Shown one piece after another: positions 17,078 to 25,829 of a stretch of DNA of 64,000 bases. The notes under the pieces are model-generated. The model ran no database searches, was not told the origin of the DNA, and saw only the letters and a program-made list of their open reading frames with translations. Origin of the DNA: Bradyrhizobium liaoningense. Its GTDB lineage: Bacteria; Pseudomonadota; Alphaproteobacteria; Rhizobiales; Xanthobacteraceae. A program made the translations under genes and the position numbers. The DNA lies in contig NZ_JAFCJM010000020.1 in the NCBI RefSeq assembly GCF_018130955.1, forward strand, positions 51,416 to 115,415, in the 5' to 3' direction. The number at the start of each line of letters is the position of its first letter. The first letter of the stretch is position 1.

Positions 17078-17215
17078 TGCTGTCCTATAAGGGGGCAGGG
17101 AACTCGCAAAGGGTGCAATTTGATCCAATTGCACCCAGGCGGATTTCATCGATCGTAACATCTTGCATCAATGCTGAAACCATCCACTCGGGCAGGGGGC
17201 TCGGAGGGATGAACG

Positions 17216-17494
17216 ATGAAGCAGAGCCAACTGGAGACGCGGCGCCAAAATGTCGCTTTGAAGTCGATGTCGAAGGAAGCCAAGCAGCTTGCAGGTCTGA
17301 TCGCCGGCCTTCGCAAGTCGATCTCCGGCATCGACAAGCAGCGGACCAAGGACGGGTTGTCGAACGCCGATATCGGGATCTTGGATGAGCGGCGGAATAA
17401 TTTGCTCGTGACGATTGCAGCATTGGAAGACCGCTTGTCGGCGGTGCAGGGATTGATCGACCTGGGGCGGCCGCACATCATTCGCGTGCACTGA
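17216..17494 (+). CDS. Small coiled-coil protein
   Basis: 92 residues, fully helical and charged (KEAKQLAGLIAGLRKSISGI and DERRNNLLVTIAALEDRLSA), suggesting a two-helix coiled coil. No signal peptide. GGAGGG at 17203-17208 is 7 bases before the ATG at 17216. Function unknown; no recognised family. Confidence 0.65.
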   Translation: MKQSQLETRRQNVALKSMSKEAKQLAGLIAGLRKSISGIDKQRTKDGLSNADIGILDERRNNLLVTIAALEDRLSAVQGLIDLGRPHIIRVH

Positions 17495-17626
17495 TCGGTC
17501 CTACGTAAGCGGCACACGACCCGTTTCCAAGCGAAGGCGGCGGCCTCGGGGGACCGGGCAGTCCTTGCATTCCCCGGCAAATTGGTGAAACCCTTGGTCC
17601 ATAAAATGGACTGAGGGAGATCCGCC

Positions 17627-18145
17627 ATGACCTTTTCGCTCTATGATGCAACGGTCGCCAATTATCTGCAGATCCTTGGCGCCGCCAGCGGTTTCCTGGA
17701 CAAGGGCCTCGCCCATTGCAAGGAGAAGGGCATCGATCCGGCCGAGATCGTGGAGACGCGGATCGCGCCCGACATGCTGCCGTTCCGTTTCCAGGTCGTC
17801 TCGCTCGCGCATCATTCGCGCGGCGCGATGCAGGCGGCGAAGAACGGCGTGTTCGTGCCGCCCGCGCCCAAGGGTGAGGATTATGCCGCCCTGCAGGCGC
17901 TGGTGACGGTCGCGCGCGACGAGCTATCCGCCTTGAAGCCCGACGAGGTCAATGCGCTGCTTGGCCGCGACGTCATGTTCAAGCTCGGCGAGCGCACATT
18001 GCCGTTCACGGCGGAAGGCTTTTTGATGTCGTTCTCGCTGCCGAACTTTTTCTTCCACGCGACGACCGCTTACGCGATCCTCCGCCACAAGGGCGTGCCG
18101 CTCGGCAAGCGCGACTTCATGGGGCGGTTGAATCTGAAGATGTAG
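17627..18145 (+). CDS. DUF1993 protein
   Basis: 172 residues matching DUF1993, a DinB-like four-helix family. Characteristic pieces are MTFSLYDATVANYLQILGAA at the start, IAPDMLPFRFQV, and the C-terminal LPNFFFHATTAYAILRHKGVPLGKRDF. Function unproven; related DinB-like folds bind metals. GGGAGATCC precedes the ATG at 17627. Confidence 0.85.
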   Translation: MTFSLYDATVANYLQILGAASGFLDKGLAHCKEKGIDPAEIVETRIAPDMLPFRFQVVSLAHHSRGAMQAAKNGVFVPPAPKGEDYAALQALVTVARDELSALKPDEVNALLGRDVMFKLGERTLPFTAEGFLMSFSLPNFFFHATTAYAILRHKGVPLGKRDFMGRLNLKM

Positions 18146-18146
18146 G

Positions 18147-18230
18147 TCCGTAGCGCGGATGAAGCGTTAGCGAAACCGGGATTCCAACGCCGATAGATCC
18201 CGGATTGCGCCGCGCTCCATCCGGGCTACG
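18147..18230. repeat. Intergenic inverted repeat (GTAGC-CGGATG family)
   Basis: GTAGCGCGGATGAAGCG at the left end is nearly the reverse complement of CGCTCCATCCGGGCTAC at the right end (15 of 17 positions). A related copy is at 41483-41560. This CCGGATGGAGCG element is common between Bradyrhizobium genes. Here it fills the gap between two convergent genes. Confidence 0.7.
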
Positions 18231-18238
18231 GGCACCCG

Positions 18239-18703
18239 CTAGCTGGTTGTCTCGCGCAGCGGCGCGCGGCTCAACTCGTTGCCGGCGGCGATGGCCTTGC
18301 GCATCAGCCGCATCAATTCGGCCGCCTCCTTGGGCGTGAGGCCGCGCAGCATGATGCGCTGGGCCTCCTCGACCGCCGGCGTGATCGCGCGCAGCGTCCG
18401 TTTGCCCTCGTCGGTAATTTCCAGTTCGCGGGCGCGGCGGTCGCGGCTCGAGGCGCGACGGACCAGCAGGTTCTTCTGCACCAGACGGTCGACCACGCCG
18501 GTGATGGTGGTCCGGTCGTAGGCGATCAATCCGGCCAGCGTCGCCTGGTCGATCCCCGGATTCGCCTTGATCGAGGCGAGAGCGGCGTATTGCACCGGCG
18601 TCAGGTCGAAGCCGGCCTCTCCGACCTCGGCCAGGAACACCGCCACCGCGATCTGCTGGAACCGGCGGGCCAGATGCCCGGGCATCTCGTTGTTGTCTCT
18701 CAC
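18239..18703 (-). CDS. MarR-family regulator, divergent from the hydroxylase gene
   Basis: 154 residues with the MarR winged-helix pattern: LTPVQYAALASIKANPGIDQATLAGLI, TTITGVVDRLVQKNLLVRRAS and SRDRRARELEITDEGK. The start is GTG at 18703, 5 bases after GGAGG; longer ATG-initiated frames lack a site. It is divergent from a MobA-like 3-hydroxybenzoate hydroxylase gene. In Comamonas, MobR, a MarR-type regulator, represses mobA and responds to 3-hydroxybenzoate, so the same role is inferred here. An inverted repeat in the shared promoter region is a likely operator. Confidence 0.88.
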   Translation of the reverse strand: MRDNNEMPGHLARRFQQIAVAVFLAEVGEAGFDLTPVQYAALASIKANPGIDQATLAGLIAYDRTTITGVVDRLVQKNLLVRRASSRDRRARELEITDEGKRTLRAITPAVEEAQRIMLRGLTPKEAAELMRLMRKAIAAGNELSRAPLRETTS

Positions 18704-18733
18704 GGAAACCTCCGAAGCGGCGGAATATTGACA

Positions 18734-18756
18734 AGTATACTGATAGTCAGCATACT
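18734..18756. promoter_or_regulatory. Putative MarR operator
   Basis: AGTATACTGA (18734-18743) and TCAGCATACT (18747-18756) form an inverted repeat with one mismatch and a 3-base centre, in the 115-base gap between divergent marR and the hydroxylase gene. Size and position fit a MarR dimer site that could block both promoters. Confidence 0.6.
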
Positions 18757-18818
18757 GAGCAATATCGAAAACGAACGCCGGGTCGCTTGATGCGGCCCAC
18801 GACGGGGAGGAGCGGGTC

Positions 18819-20720
18819 ATGCAATTCCATCTCAATGGCTTTGAGCCGGGCGATCCCGAGATTTCCGATCCCGCCGAGCGCGTTGCGCCGTCGGGTATGC
18901 CTGGTTCCGTTCCGAAGGAGGTCGACGTCCTCATCGTCGGCTGCGGGCCCGCCGGGCTGACGCTGGCGGCGCAGCTCTCCCAGTTCGCCGACATCAAGAC
19001 CTGCATCGTCGAGCAGAAGGCGAGCCGGCTGTTGCGCGGCCAGGCCGACGGCGTGGCCTGCCGCACCATGGAGATGTTCAACGCCTTCGGCTTCGCCGAG
19101 CGCATTCAGAAGGAATCCTGCTGGATCACGGAGACGACGTTCTGGAAGCCCGACGCGCAGCGTCCCGACAGGATCGCACGCAGCGGACGGGTGCAGGACG
19201 TCGAGGCCGGGCTGTCGGAATTCCCCCACGTCATCCTCAACCAGGCGCGCGTGCATGACAGCTATCTCGACGTCATGCGGCGATCGCCGACCAAGCTCGA
19301 GCCGTATTACGCGCGCCGCCTGCTCGACCTGACGGTCGAGCCGACCGCACCGCATCCGGTGACGGTCAGGCTCGAACGCGTCGATCCCGACAACGAGGGC
19401 AAGGTCGAAACCGTCCGGGCCCGCTACGTCGTCGGCTGCGACGGCGCGCGCTCGGCGGTGCGCAAATCGATCGGGCGCGAGCTCGTGGGCGAGTCCGCCA
19501 ACCACGCCTGGGGCGTGATGGACGTGCTCGCGGTGACCGACTTCCCCGACATCCGCTTCAAATGCCTGATCCAGTCCGCCCATGACGGCAGCATCATCAT
19601 CATCCCGCGCGAAGGCGGCTATCTGGTCCGGCTCTATGTCGAGCTGACCAATCTCGACGCCGGCGAGCGCGTCGCCAACCGCAACATCAGCCCCGACGAT
19701 CTGATCGCGAAGGCGCGGCGCATCCTCAATCCCCATACGCTCGAGGTGAAGGAGATCGCCTGGTGGTCGGTCTATGAGATCGGCCAGCGCCTGACCGACA
19801 AGTTCGACGACGTGCCTGAGAGCGAGGTCGCAACGCGCCTGCCGCACGTGTTCATCGCCGGCGATGCCTGTCATACCCACAGTCCCAAGGCCGGGCAGGG
19901 CATGAACGTCTCCATGCAGGACGCCTTCAATCTCGGCTGGAAGCTGGCCGCCGTGTTGCGCAACGCTGCGCCGCCGAGCCTGTTGCACAGCTATTCCGCC
20001 GAGCGCCGTGCGATCGCCAAGGAGCTGATCGATTTTGATCGCGAATGGGCAGACATCCTCGCTTCCGCCAAGGGCGACGGCGCGGGCGGCGATGCCGCGA
20101 AGACGCAGGACTATTTCGTGCGGCACGGGCGCTACACCGCAGGCACGGCGGCGCACTATCGGCCGTCGCTGCTGACGGGCGAGGCGACCCACCAGCATCT
20201 TGCCAAGGGTTTTGTGATCGGCATGCGCTTTCATTCGGCGCCGGTCGTGCGCCTGTCGGATGCAAAGCCTGTTCACCTCGGTCATGTCGCCAAGGCCGAT
20301 GGCCGCTGGCGGATCTATGCCTTTGCGGATGCGGAGGAGGCAGGAATTCGCGGCTTGTGCAGCTTCCTCAGCGACGACCGGCAGTCGCCGGTCAGGCGCT
20401 ATACACCGATCGGGGCTGATATCGATGCGGTGATCGACGTCCGCGCGGTATTCCAGCAGCCGCATGCGAGCCTCGACATCGCGGCGATGCCGTCGCTGCT
20501 GCTGCCGGCGAAGGGACTGTATGGCTTGCGCGACTACGAAAAAGTGTTCTGCCCCGATCTCAGGGGCGGCCAGGACATCTTTGCGATGCGCGGCATCGAC
20601 CGGACCAAGGGCTGCATGGTGATCGTGCGGCCGGACCAGTATGTTGCGCATGTGCTGCCGCTCGACGCGCACCGGGAGCTTGCGGCGTATTTCGACGCGT
20701 TCATGCTGGCGCAGGGGTGA
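18819..20720 (+). CDS. FAD-dependent aromatic hydroxylase, MobA-like (3-hydroxybenzoate 4-monooxygenase)
   Basis: 633 residues, the length of phenol 2-monooxygenase/MobA enzymes. The GCGPAGLTLAAQL dinucleotide-binding motif is at about residues 41-53, the DGARSAVRKSIG motif in the middle, and the second FAD motif FIAGDACHTHSPKAGQGMN at about 346-364. The C-terminal 180 residues form the thioredoxin-like domain of this subgroup. Such enzymes use NADPH and O2 to hydroxylate phenols; the divergent MarR gene points to 3-hydroxybenzoate, giving protocatechuate. No ring-cleavage genes are in the window, so the product must be used elsewhere. Confidence 0.85.
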   Translation: MQFHLNGFEPGDPEISDPAERVAPSGMPGSVPKEVDVLIVGCGPAGLTLAAQLSQFADIKTCIVEQKASRLLRGQADGVACRTMEMFNAFGFAERIQKESCWITETTFWKPDAQRPDRIARSGRVQDVEAGLSEFPHVILNQARVHDSYLDVMRRSPTKLEPYYARRLLDLTVEPTAPHPVTVRLERVDPDNEGKVETVRARYVVGCDGARSAVRKSIGRELVGESANHAWGVMDVLAVTDFPDIRFKCLIQSAHDGSIIIIPREGGYLVRLYVELTNLDAGERVANRNISPDDLIAKARRILNPHTLEVKEIAWWSVYEIGQRLTDKFDDVPESEVATRLPHVFIAGDACHTHSPKAGQGMNVSMQDAFNLGWKLAAVLRNAAPPSLLHSYSAERRAIAKELIDFDREWADILASAKGDGAGGDAAKTQDYFVRHGRYTAGTAAHYRPSLLTGEATHQHLAKGFVIGMRFHSAPVVRLSDAKPVHLGHVAKADGRWRIYAFADAEEAGIRGLCSFLSDDRQSPVRRYTPIGADIDAVIDVRAVFQQPHASLDIAAMPSLLLPAKGLYGLRDYEKVFCPDLRGGQDIFAMRGIDRTKGCMVIVRPDQYVAHVLPLDAHRELAAYFDAFMLAQG

Positions 20721-20834
20721 GGCGGTACCGCTCGCCGGCGCCACAATTGTCTCGATCCAGCCTCAAAGTGCGCTACGATGGCGCTCAGCGCGCGTCAGCC
20801 GCGCAGAGAGCAACGAGACGATTGAGGAAACGAT

Positions 20835-21392
20835 ATGAAGGTGACGAAGACGAAGGCCGCGGTGGCTGCGCTGGCCGTGGTGGGCGCGGCGATGACGGCG
20901 GCTTTTGCCCCGAGCTGGGCCCATGGACCGACCCGGCAGAAAGTGCGGGAATCCATCGAAATCAACGTGCCGCAGGCCAAGGTCTGGGCGGCGATCGGCA
21001 ATTTCCAGGACATGAGCTGGCTCGCGCCGGTTACCAAGACCGAGGGCGAGAAGGGTAATGAGATCGGCGCGACGCGGCGGCTGACGCTGACGGGCGGTGC
21101 GACCGTCGACGAGGAGCTCTATAAATACGAGCCGGACATGCTGAGCTACTCCTACCGGATCACGGCCGTGGACGTGAAAGTGCTGCCGGTCACCAATTAT
21201 TCCTCGACGCTGACCGTCTCGCCCGCGTCGGACGGCAAATCGAAGGTGGAATGGGCCGGCGCGTTCTACCGCGGCTTCCCCAACAACGACCCGCCGCCGG
21301 AGCTGAGCGACGAGGCCGCAGTGAAGGCGGTGAGCGGGCTTTACAAGGCCGGGCTCGAGGGGCTGAAGAAGAAGCTCGAAAGCGGAAGCTGA
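20835..21392 (+). CDS. SRPBCC-fold secreted protein
   Basis: 185 residues with a signal peptide or N-terminal anchor (AAVAALAVVGAAMTAAFAPSWAHG) and a Bet v 1/START-like (SRPBCC, polyketide cyclase 2) domain: VRESIEINVPQAKVWAAIGNFQDMSWLAP, then IGATRRLTLTGGATVDEELY and the long C-terminal helix. These domains bind hydrophobic ligands. It is followed after 3 bases by a beta-propeller gene, so the two probably form an operon. Ligand unknown. Confidence 0.85.
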   Translation: MKVTKTKAAVAALAVVGAAMTAAFAPSWAHGPTRQKVRESIEINVPQAKVWAAIGNFQDMSWLAPVTKTEGEKGNEIGATRRLTLTGGATVDEELYKYEPDMLSYSYRITAVDVKVLPVTNYSSTLTVSPASDGKSKVEWAGAFYRGFPNNDPPPELSDEAAVKAVSGLYKAGLEGLKKKLESGS

Positions 21393-21395
21393 CCG

Positions 21396-22349
21396 GTGCG
21401 CGTCCTGGTTCTGGCGGCGTTTGCCGCCAGCATCGCGCAGGCAACAATTGAGCACGCCTTCGCCGAAGAGGCGTTCGTCACCAATCAGCTCAGCGACAAT
21501 CTCACTGTGGTGGATCTCGCAAAGCTGCGACCGGTCGCGACCATCGAGATTGGTGGCAAGCCCGTCGGCGTTGCCGTCACCGCGGATGGGCGCTTTGCCT
21601 ATGTGACGAGCCCCGACGCCAAGGTGCTGACGGTGATCGACGCCGTTGCGCGGAAGGCGGTCGGCCGGATCAACGTAGGCGGCGGTCCGCTCGGGGTCGT
21701 CGTGGCGCCGGATGGCGGGACCGTCTATGTCGCCGACTGGTACGCCGCGGCGGTGCGCGTGATCGATCCCAAGGCACAAGGCGTGGTCGCGAGCATCGCG
21801 GTCGGCGCCTCGCCCTCCGGACTTGCAATGACGCCTGACGGCCGGCAGTTGCTGTCGGCCGATCGCGACGCCGACAGCGTCTCGGTCGTGGACACGGCGA
21901 CGCGCGAGCGACGGGCCACCATCAAGGTCGGCACGCGCCCGTTCGGCATCGCCATCGATGCAGAGGGCAGGCGCGCCTATACCGCCAACGTCGGATCCGA
22001 CGATGTGTCGATCATCGATATCGCCGAGGGGCGCGAGATCGGCCGGGTGGCCGTGGGCATGCGCCCCTATGCGGTGGCGCTGGCGCAAGGCCGCGGCTTC
22101 GTCACCGACCAATATGGCGGCACCGTAAGTGTGTTCGATCTTGTGAGCCTGAAACCGGTCGCCCGCATAACGGTCGGCGACTATCCGGAAGGAATTGCGG
22201 CAACAGCGGATGGCAAGCGCATCATCGTGGCAAACTGGGAGAGCAACTCGCTCAGCATCATCGATGCGGTGGAGCTGAAGGTGGTCGGCGAGGTCAAGGT
22301 CGGCGACGGCCCGCGGGCGTTCGGCGCGTTTTTGCGGAAGACGGAGTAG
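21396..22349 (+). CDS. YncE-type beta-propeller (YVTN repeat) protein
   Basis: 317 residues with a signal peptide (cleavage near AFA, about residue 23). The mature part is a run of about seven YVTN-like blades of the form AYVTSPDAKVLTVIDAVARKAVGRINVGGGPLGVVV. Such propellers are periplasmic and bind DNA, sugars or metals in different cases. The start is GTG at 21396, 3 bases after the SRPBCC stop. Function unproven. Confidence 0.85.
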   Translation: MRVLVLAAFAASIAQATIEHAFAEEAFVTNQLSDNLTVVDLAKLRPVATIEIGGKPVGVAVTADGRFAYVTSPDAKVLTVIDAVARKAVGRINVGGGPLGVVVAPDGGTVYVADWYAAAVRVIDPKAQGVVASIAVGASPSGLAMTPDGRQLLSADRDADSVSVVDTATRERRATIKVGTRPFGIAIDAEGRRAYTANVGSDDVSIIDIAEGREIGRVAVGMRPYAVALAQGRGFVTDQYGGTVSVFDLVSLKPVARITVGDYPEGIAATADGKRIIVANWESNSLSIIDAVELKVVGEVKVGDGPRAFGAFLRKTE

Positions 22350-22361
22350 GGGCGGCGTGCC

Positions 22362-22925
22362 CTAGTGTCGTTCGGCTTCGGCCTCTTGCTCCAACTGCAG
22401 GATATGGGCTCGCAGTGCCTCAAACCTCGTCTCCGTGGCATCGCTGAACAGTGGATCCTTATGCGGGGACAAGGCCTGGGCGATTTCGGCCCAATCGTGC
22501 GGCTGCAACGCCTTCGCGGCCGCAGGAAAGAAATCACGATCCTCCATTGCGATGTGGCGTCGCTCGTGCTCCAGGAATTCGCGGATGATGGTATCCACAT
22601 TCTGGCGAAGCACCTCGCGGCCTGCGAGCACGCTGTCGACCGCCATTGCCATGCGATGCAGTCGCTCGGCCCCTTTCTTATGTTCCTGTGCAAGGTCGCC
22701 CACTTTCGCGGCGGCAGCGGGGTCGCGAAGTTTCAGCTTGGCAAAGACCCGATCTTCCTGGGGGTGGTGGTACATCCCGGTGTAGACTTCGAAATATGCA
22801 ATGATCGCGCGGATAACCTCGTAGTCCGGTCGGTCCGCGCGGTCGAAAATATCCAGCTCGTGTTCGAGGACTGTGAGCAACCGTTCAATGTTGCGGTGCT
22901 CACGGCTGAGCAACTCGACGATCAT
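22362..22925 (-). CDS. Hemerythrin HHE-domain protein
   Basis: 187 residues. Candidate di-iron ligands are His in SREHRNIE (about residue 10), HH in YHHPQE, His in AQEHKKG, and HERRHIAMEDRDF, the pattern of a bacterial hemerythrin. Such proteins bind O2 or NO, or sense iron and redox state. The ATG at 22925 (MIVELL) is preferred over one at 22982, which would lie inside a FixK-like box. That box at 22982-22995 would place transcription about 20 bases before the chosen ATG, suggesting induction in low oxygen. Confidence 0.85.
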   Translation of the reverse strand: MIVELLSREHRNIERLLTVLEHELDIFDRADRPDYEVIRAIIAYFEVYTGMYHHPQEDRVFAKLKLRDPAAAAKVGDLAQEHKKGAERLHRMAMAVDSVLAGREVLRQNVDTIIREFLEHERRHIAMEDRDFFPAAAKALQPHDWAEIAQALSPHKDPLFSDATETRFEALRAHILQLEQEAEAERH

Positions 22926-22981
22926 TGCCGTGATCCACAGAGTGAACTTTACAAAGAATGAAGCAATGAATCGCCGAGGCA

Positions 22982-22995
22982 TTGCGCTAGATCAA
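22982..22995 (-). promoter_or_regulatory. FixK/FNR-like box before the hemerythrin gene
   Basis: Reads TTGATCTAGCGCAA on the minus strand, that is TTGA-N6-GCAA, agreeing with the Bradyrhizobium FixK2 consensus TTG(A/C)-N6-(T/G)CAA. Its centre is about 63 bases upstream of the chosen ATG, compatible with activation from -41 and a 22-base leader. Confidence 0.55.
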
Positions 22996-23035
22996 ATGCG
23001 AAAGCAAATAATCGCTACGCCATATCGGGATTGAG

Positions 23036-23142
23036 GTGTCGCTACGCTGAGCCTTCAGTGATCTGTAGCTGAGAGACCTGCCTGCCATTGGTGGGTGCGG
23101 AAAGGTTCGTGTCAAAACGGAACCTCGCGGGGAGGTTTTTTT
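23036..23142 (+). ncRNA. Possible + strand sRNA with terminator
   Basis: Between two minus-strand genes lies a + strand intrinsic terminator: AACCTC (23121-23126) pairs with GAGGTT (23132-23137), followed by a run of Ts. No gene reads into it on that strand, so an untranslated RNA starting around 23036 is possible. The upstream limit is a guess; a leftover of an old gene is an alternative. Confidence 0.35.
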
Positions 23143-23165
23143 GGCAGGAGCAGACCGAGAGCAGC

Positions 23166-25079
23166 TTAGAGACCCGCCTTGCGCAAGCCCTCCCGAATCC
23201 GCTCGCGATCGGCCGAGTCCCGGAAAGACTCACCGTACTGATCGGCTGCAAAGAACGGATACAGGCGGCGCACATTGGCGGCTGCGCGCTTCGCATCATC
23301 CGTGCGTCCGGCCTCGGCGTAGGCCGCCGCGAGCGGGATATAGAGTGGAAGATGATCTGGATAGCGCCCGATAGCGCCTTCGAGGGTCACGATCGTATCC
23401 TCATAGCGCCTGTTCAGGTAGTAAGCCATGGCGAGATTACCGAAGGTATTCGGCACAGGTTTTGGGTCGAACCGGAGTGCCTCTTCCAAGATCGTGATTG
23501 CCTCACCCGATCGGCCGGCCGAAAGCAGTACCCATCCACGATCGCCATGATTTCCCGTGTAGTTGGGATTGGCTTCCAGCGCGCGCTCGAGCTCGGCAAG
23601 TGCAAGCTCATACTGTTGCCGATATGTGTAGAAAACCGCGAGCACGACACGTGCCAGTTCCGTCGACGAATTAATCCGAAGGGCTGTTTGGGCAAGATCG
23701 TGCGCGCGGTCGAGCGCCTGGTGCGGCCGCAGGGCCCAACCAAGCTCCGCGGCCTTCACATACGTCAACGCCAGCGCCGCATAAGCCTCAGCATAATTGG
23801 GATCTAGCTCGATGGCCTTTTCGAAAAGTTCTTGGGCACGCAGCGTCGTCGACCGAGTGAACTGCCGGAAGATCTGCCGGCCTTGTAGATAATGGTCGTA
23901 AGCGCTGAGATTGCTGGTCTGCTTGGCCGAGGCCCGTTCCTGTTCGATGTAAGTTACCCGAATCGCCATCGCACTGACGATCCGACGCGTAATGTTGTCC
24001 TGGACGGCGAAGATATCGTCAATCACCTCGTCGTAGCGTTCGGACCAGAGAAGCGTACCGCGCTCGGCATCGGAGAGGCGCGCCGTCACGCGAATCCTGT
24101 TACCTGATCTGCGCACGTTGCCATCCACGACGTAGCGAACGCGTAGATCCCGAGCTAGTTGCTGCGGGGGTGCCGCCGCGCCCTTATACGCGGCAACGGC
24201 GTTCCAGGATGTGACACTGACGTTTGAGAACTTGCCGAGTGTCGCGATCAGGTCCTCACTGATACCATCGCTGAAGTAGTCGTCGGCCGCAGGGGTGCTT
24301 TGGTTCACGAAGGGCAGAACCGCGATCGATGCTCTGGTTAACCCCGGCAGCGTGGATCTTGGCGCCGCCACGAAGTCACGAAGTCCGGAAGCCAGCGGCG
24401 GCATTAGCTGCCAGATCGTCCACCCCGCGGCCAGGGTGAGCAATGCTGCCGCTGCGGCGCGGCGCCATCGCCGCTGTGTGATCCGGCTCGTGTGTACGTG
24501 CGTCGGGTGTCGCTCTACGCGATAGATCCGTACCGGCTCGACAATGTTCTTGACCTTCTGTTGGCCCAGGAACTTGAAGCCGAATGGCAGCTTGGTCTTG
24601 ATCTGATCATAGATGCCACCGGAGATGAGAATGCCGCCCGGATCTGCAAGCGCTTGCAATCGGGCAGCAATGTTGACCCCGTCGCCGAACAGGTCGGTGC
24701 CCTCGATGATGACATCGCCGAGGTTGATGCCGACGCGAAACTCGAGGTGGCGATCATGCGGTAGGCCGAGGTTTCGCTGCGCCAATTCGTCCTGGACCTC
24801 GGTTGCGCAACGTGCCGCCTCGACAGGACTTGCGAACTCCGCGAGGATGCCGTCACCGGCAGTGCCGACAATGCGGCCACAGTGACGGACGATGAGCGCA
24901 TCGATGGTCGCCCGATACGTCATGAGCGTGCGCAAGGTGCCTTCTTCGTCCGCCTCCATGAGGCGGCTGAACTCTTTCACATCGGCGGAGAGAATCGCGG
25001 CGAGCTTGCGCTTCGGAGCGTTGGCCTCAGCCAATTGGTCCGTTTCCCGCGCAACCTTGGAATCGGGTGCCGTCATCAT
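23166..25079 (-). CDS. Class III adenylate/guanylate cyclase with FlgO-like and TPR domains
   Basis: 637 residues. N-terminal class III cyclase domain (KLAAILSADVKEFSRLMEAD, RIVGTAGDGILAEF, GINLGDVIIEGTDLFGDGVN) has both metal-binding Asp positions (D33 and D76). After a transmembrane helix (about residues 208-230) comes a TolB/FlgO-like domain (SIAVLPFVNQSTPAADDYFSD) and then about seven TPR repeats. This plan is a large family in Bradyrhizobium. It probably makes cAMP in the cytoplasm under control of the C-terminal domains. Two adjacent ATGs (25076, 25079) and one at 25121 are possible starts; no ribosome-binding site decides between them. Confidence 0.85.
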   Translation of the reverse strand: MMTAPDSKVARETDQLAEANAPKRKLAAILSADVKEFSRLMEADEEGTLRTLMTYRATIDALIVRHCGRIVGTAGDGILAEFASPVEAARCATEVQDELAQRNLGLPHDRHLEFRVGINLGDVIIEGTDLFGDGVNIAARLQALADPGGILISGGIYDQIKTKLPFGFKFLGQQKVKNIVEPVRIYRVERHPTHVHTSRITQRRWRRAAAAALLTLAAGWTIWQLMPPLASGLRDFVAAPRSTLPGLTRASIAVLPFVNQSTPAADDYFSDGISEDLIATLGKFSNVSVTSWNAVAAYKGAAAPPQQLARDLRVRYVVDGNVRRSGNRIRVTARLSDAERGTLLWSERYDEVIDDIFAVQDNITRRIVSAMAIRVTYIEQERASAKQTSNLSAYDHYLQGRQIFRQFTRSTTLRAQELFEKAIELDPNYAEAYAALALTYVKAAELGWALRPHQALDRAHDLAQTALRINSSTELARVVLAVFYTYRQQYELALAELERALEANPNYTGNHGDRGWVLLSAGRSGEAITILEEALRFDPKPVPNTFGNLAMAYYLNRRYEDTIVTLEGAIGRYPDHLPLYIPLAAAYAEAGRTDDAKRAAANVRRLYPFFAADQYGESFRDSADRERIREGLRKAGL

Positions 25080-25178
25080 AGCGCCGACCGGCATGCAGGC
25101 TGGCCAGAACTCCGCAATCATAGACTTTTTCGCTCGCCTGTGCCATTCTTCCCGTCAAAGGATCGAGAGGAGGCCCTC

Positions 25179-25691
25179 ATGGTCCGACGGTTCACAGCGG
25201 CCTTTGCCGCACATTGCGCCGGTGCCTTGATCGTGTTTGCCCTGGCCTCTCCGGCTGCAGCCGAAAGCGCGCATGTCATCAACAAGGACCGCGACGATAT
25301 CGCGATCCGCGGCTACGACACTGTTGCCTATTTCACCGAGAAGCGCGCAGTGGAAGGCAAGCCCGAGTTCGAGCACAAGTGGCAGGATGCTCGGTGGCTG
25401 TTCGCCAATGCCGCGCATCGCGACCTGTTCGTGCAGAATCCGGAACGTTATGTCCCTCGCTTTGGCGGCTTCTGCACTGGCGGCATGGCTTTGAACTACA
25501 TTCAGGAGCCCAACCCGGAGAACTGGGCGGTGATCGATGGCCGGCTCTATTTCAACACCACCAGCCCTCCATTGGATCGACGAGAAAATCCGCAGGCTGT
25601 GATTAAGGCCGCCGAGAGCAACTGGATCGTGCTTGGCCAGCAATATGATCCTACCGCGCGTCGCCCGTGTACAACTTGCGCGGTCCGCTAG
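25179..25691 (+). CDS. Secreted YHS-domain protein
   Basis: 170 residues with a signal peptide (cleavage near AAA, about residue 27) and a YHS-like domain: IAIRGYDTVAYFTEKRAVEGKPEFEHKW, then WLFANAAHRDLFVQNPERYVPRFGGFCTGGMA. YHS domains are linked to metal handling, and this exported form with a cysteine pair (CTTC) at the C-terminus is common in rhizobia. GAGAGGAGG precedes the ATG at 25179. Divergent from the cyclase gene. Confidence 0.85.
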   Translation: MVRRFTAAFAAHCAGALIVFALASPAAAESAHVINKDRDDIAIRGYDTVAYFTEKRAVEGKPEFEHKWQDARWLFANAAHRDLFVQNPERYVPRFGGFCTGGMALNYIQEPNPENWAVIDGRLYFNTTSPPLDRRENPQAVIKAAESNWIVLGQQYDPTARRPCTTCAVR

Positions 25692-25829
25692 ATATTGTCT
25701 GGATATAGGGTCGCGAGGACGAGCCAGCCCATCCCTATATCCGGTTTGGGTCATGAGCGGTAATGCTCTAACTGATCGTAAGATTTTCCGCTCGGCCGTC
25801 AGAAGCCGCCCTATGAGTACACGTCCTAG

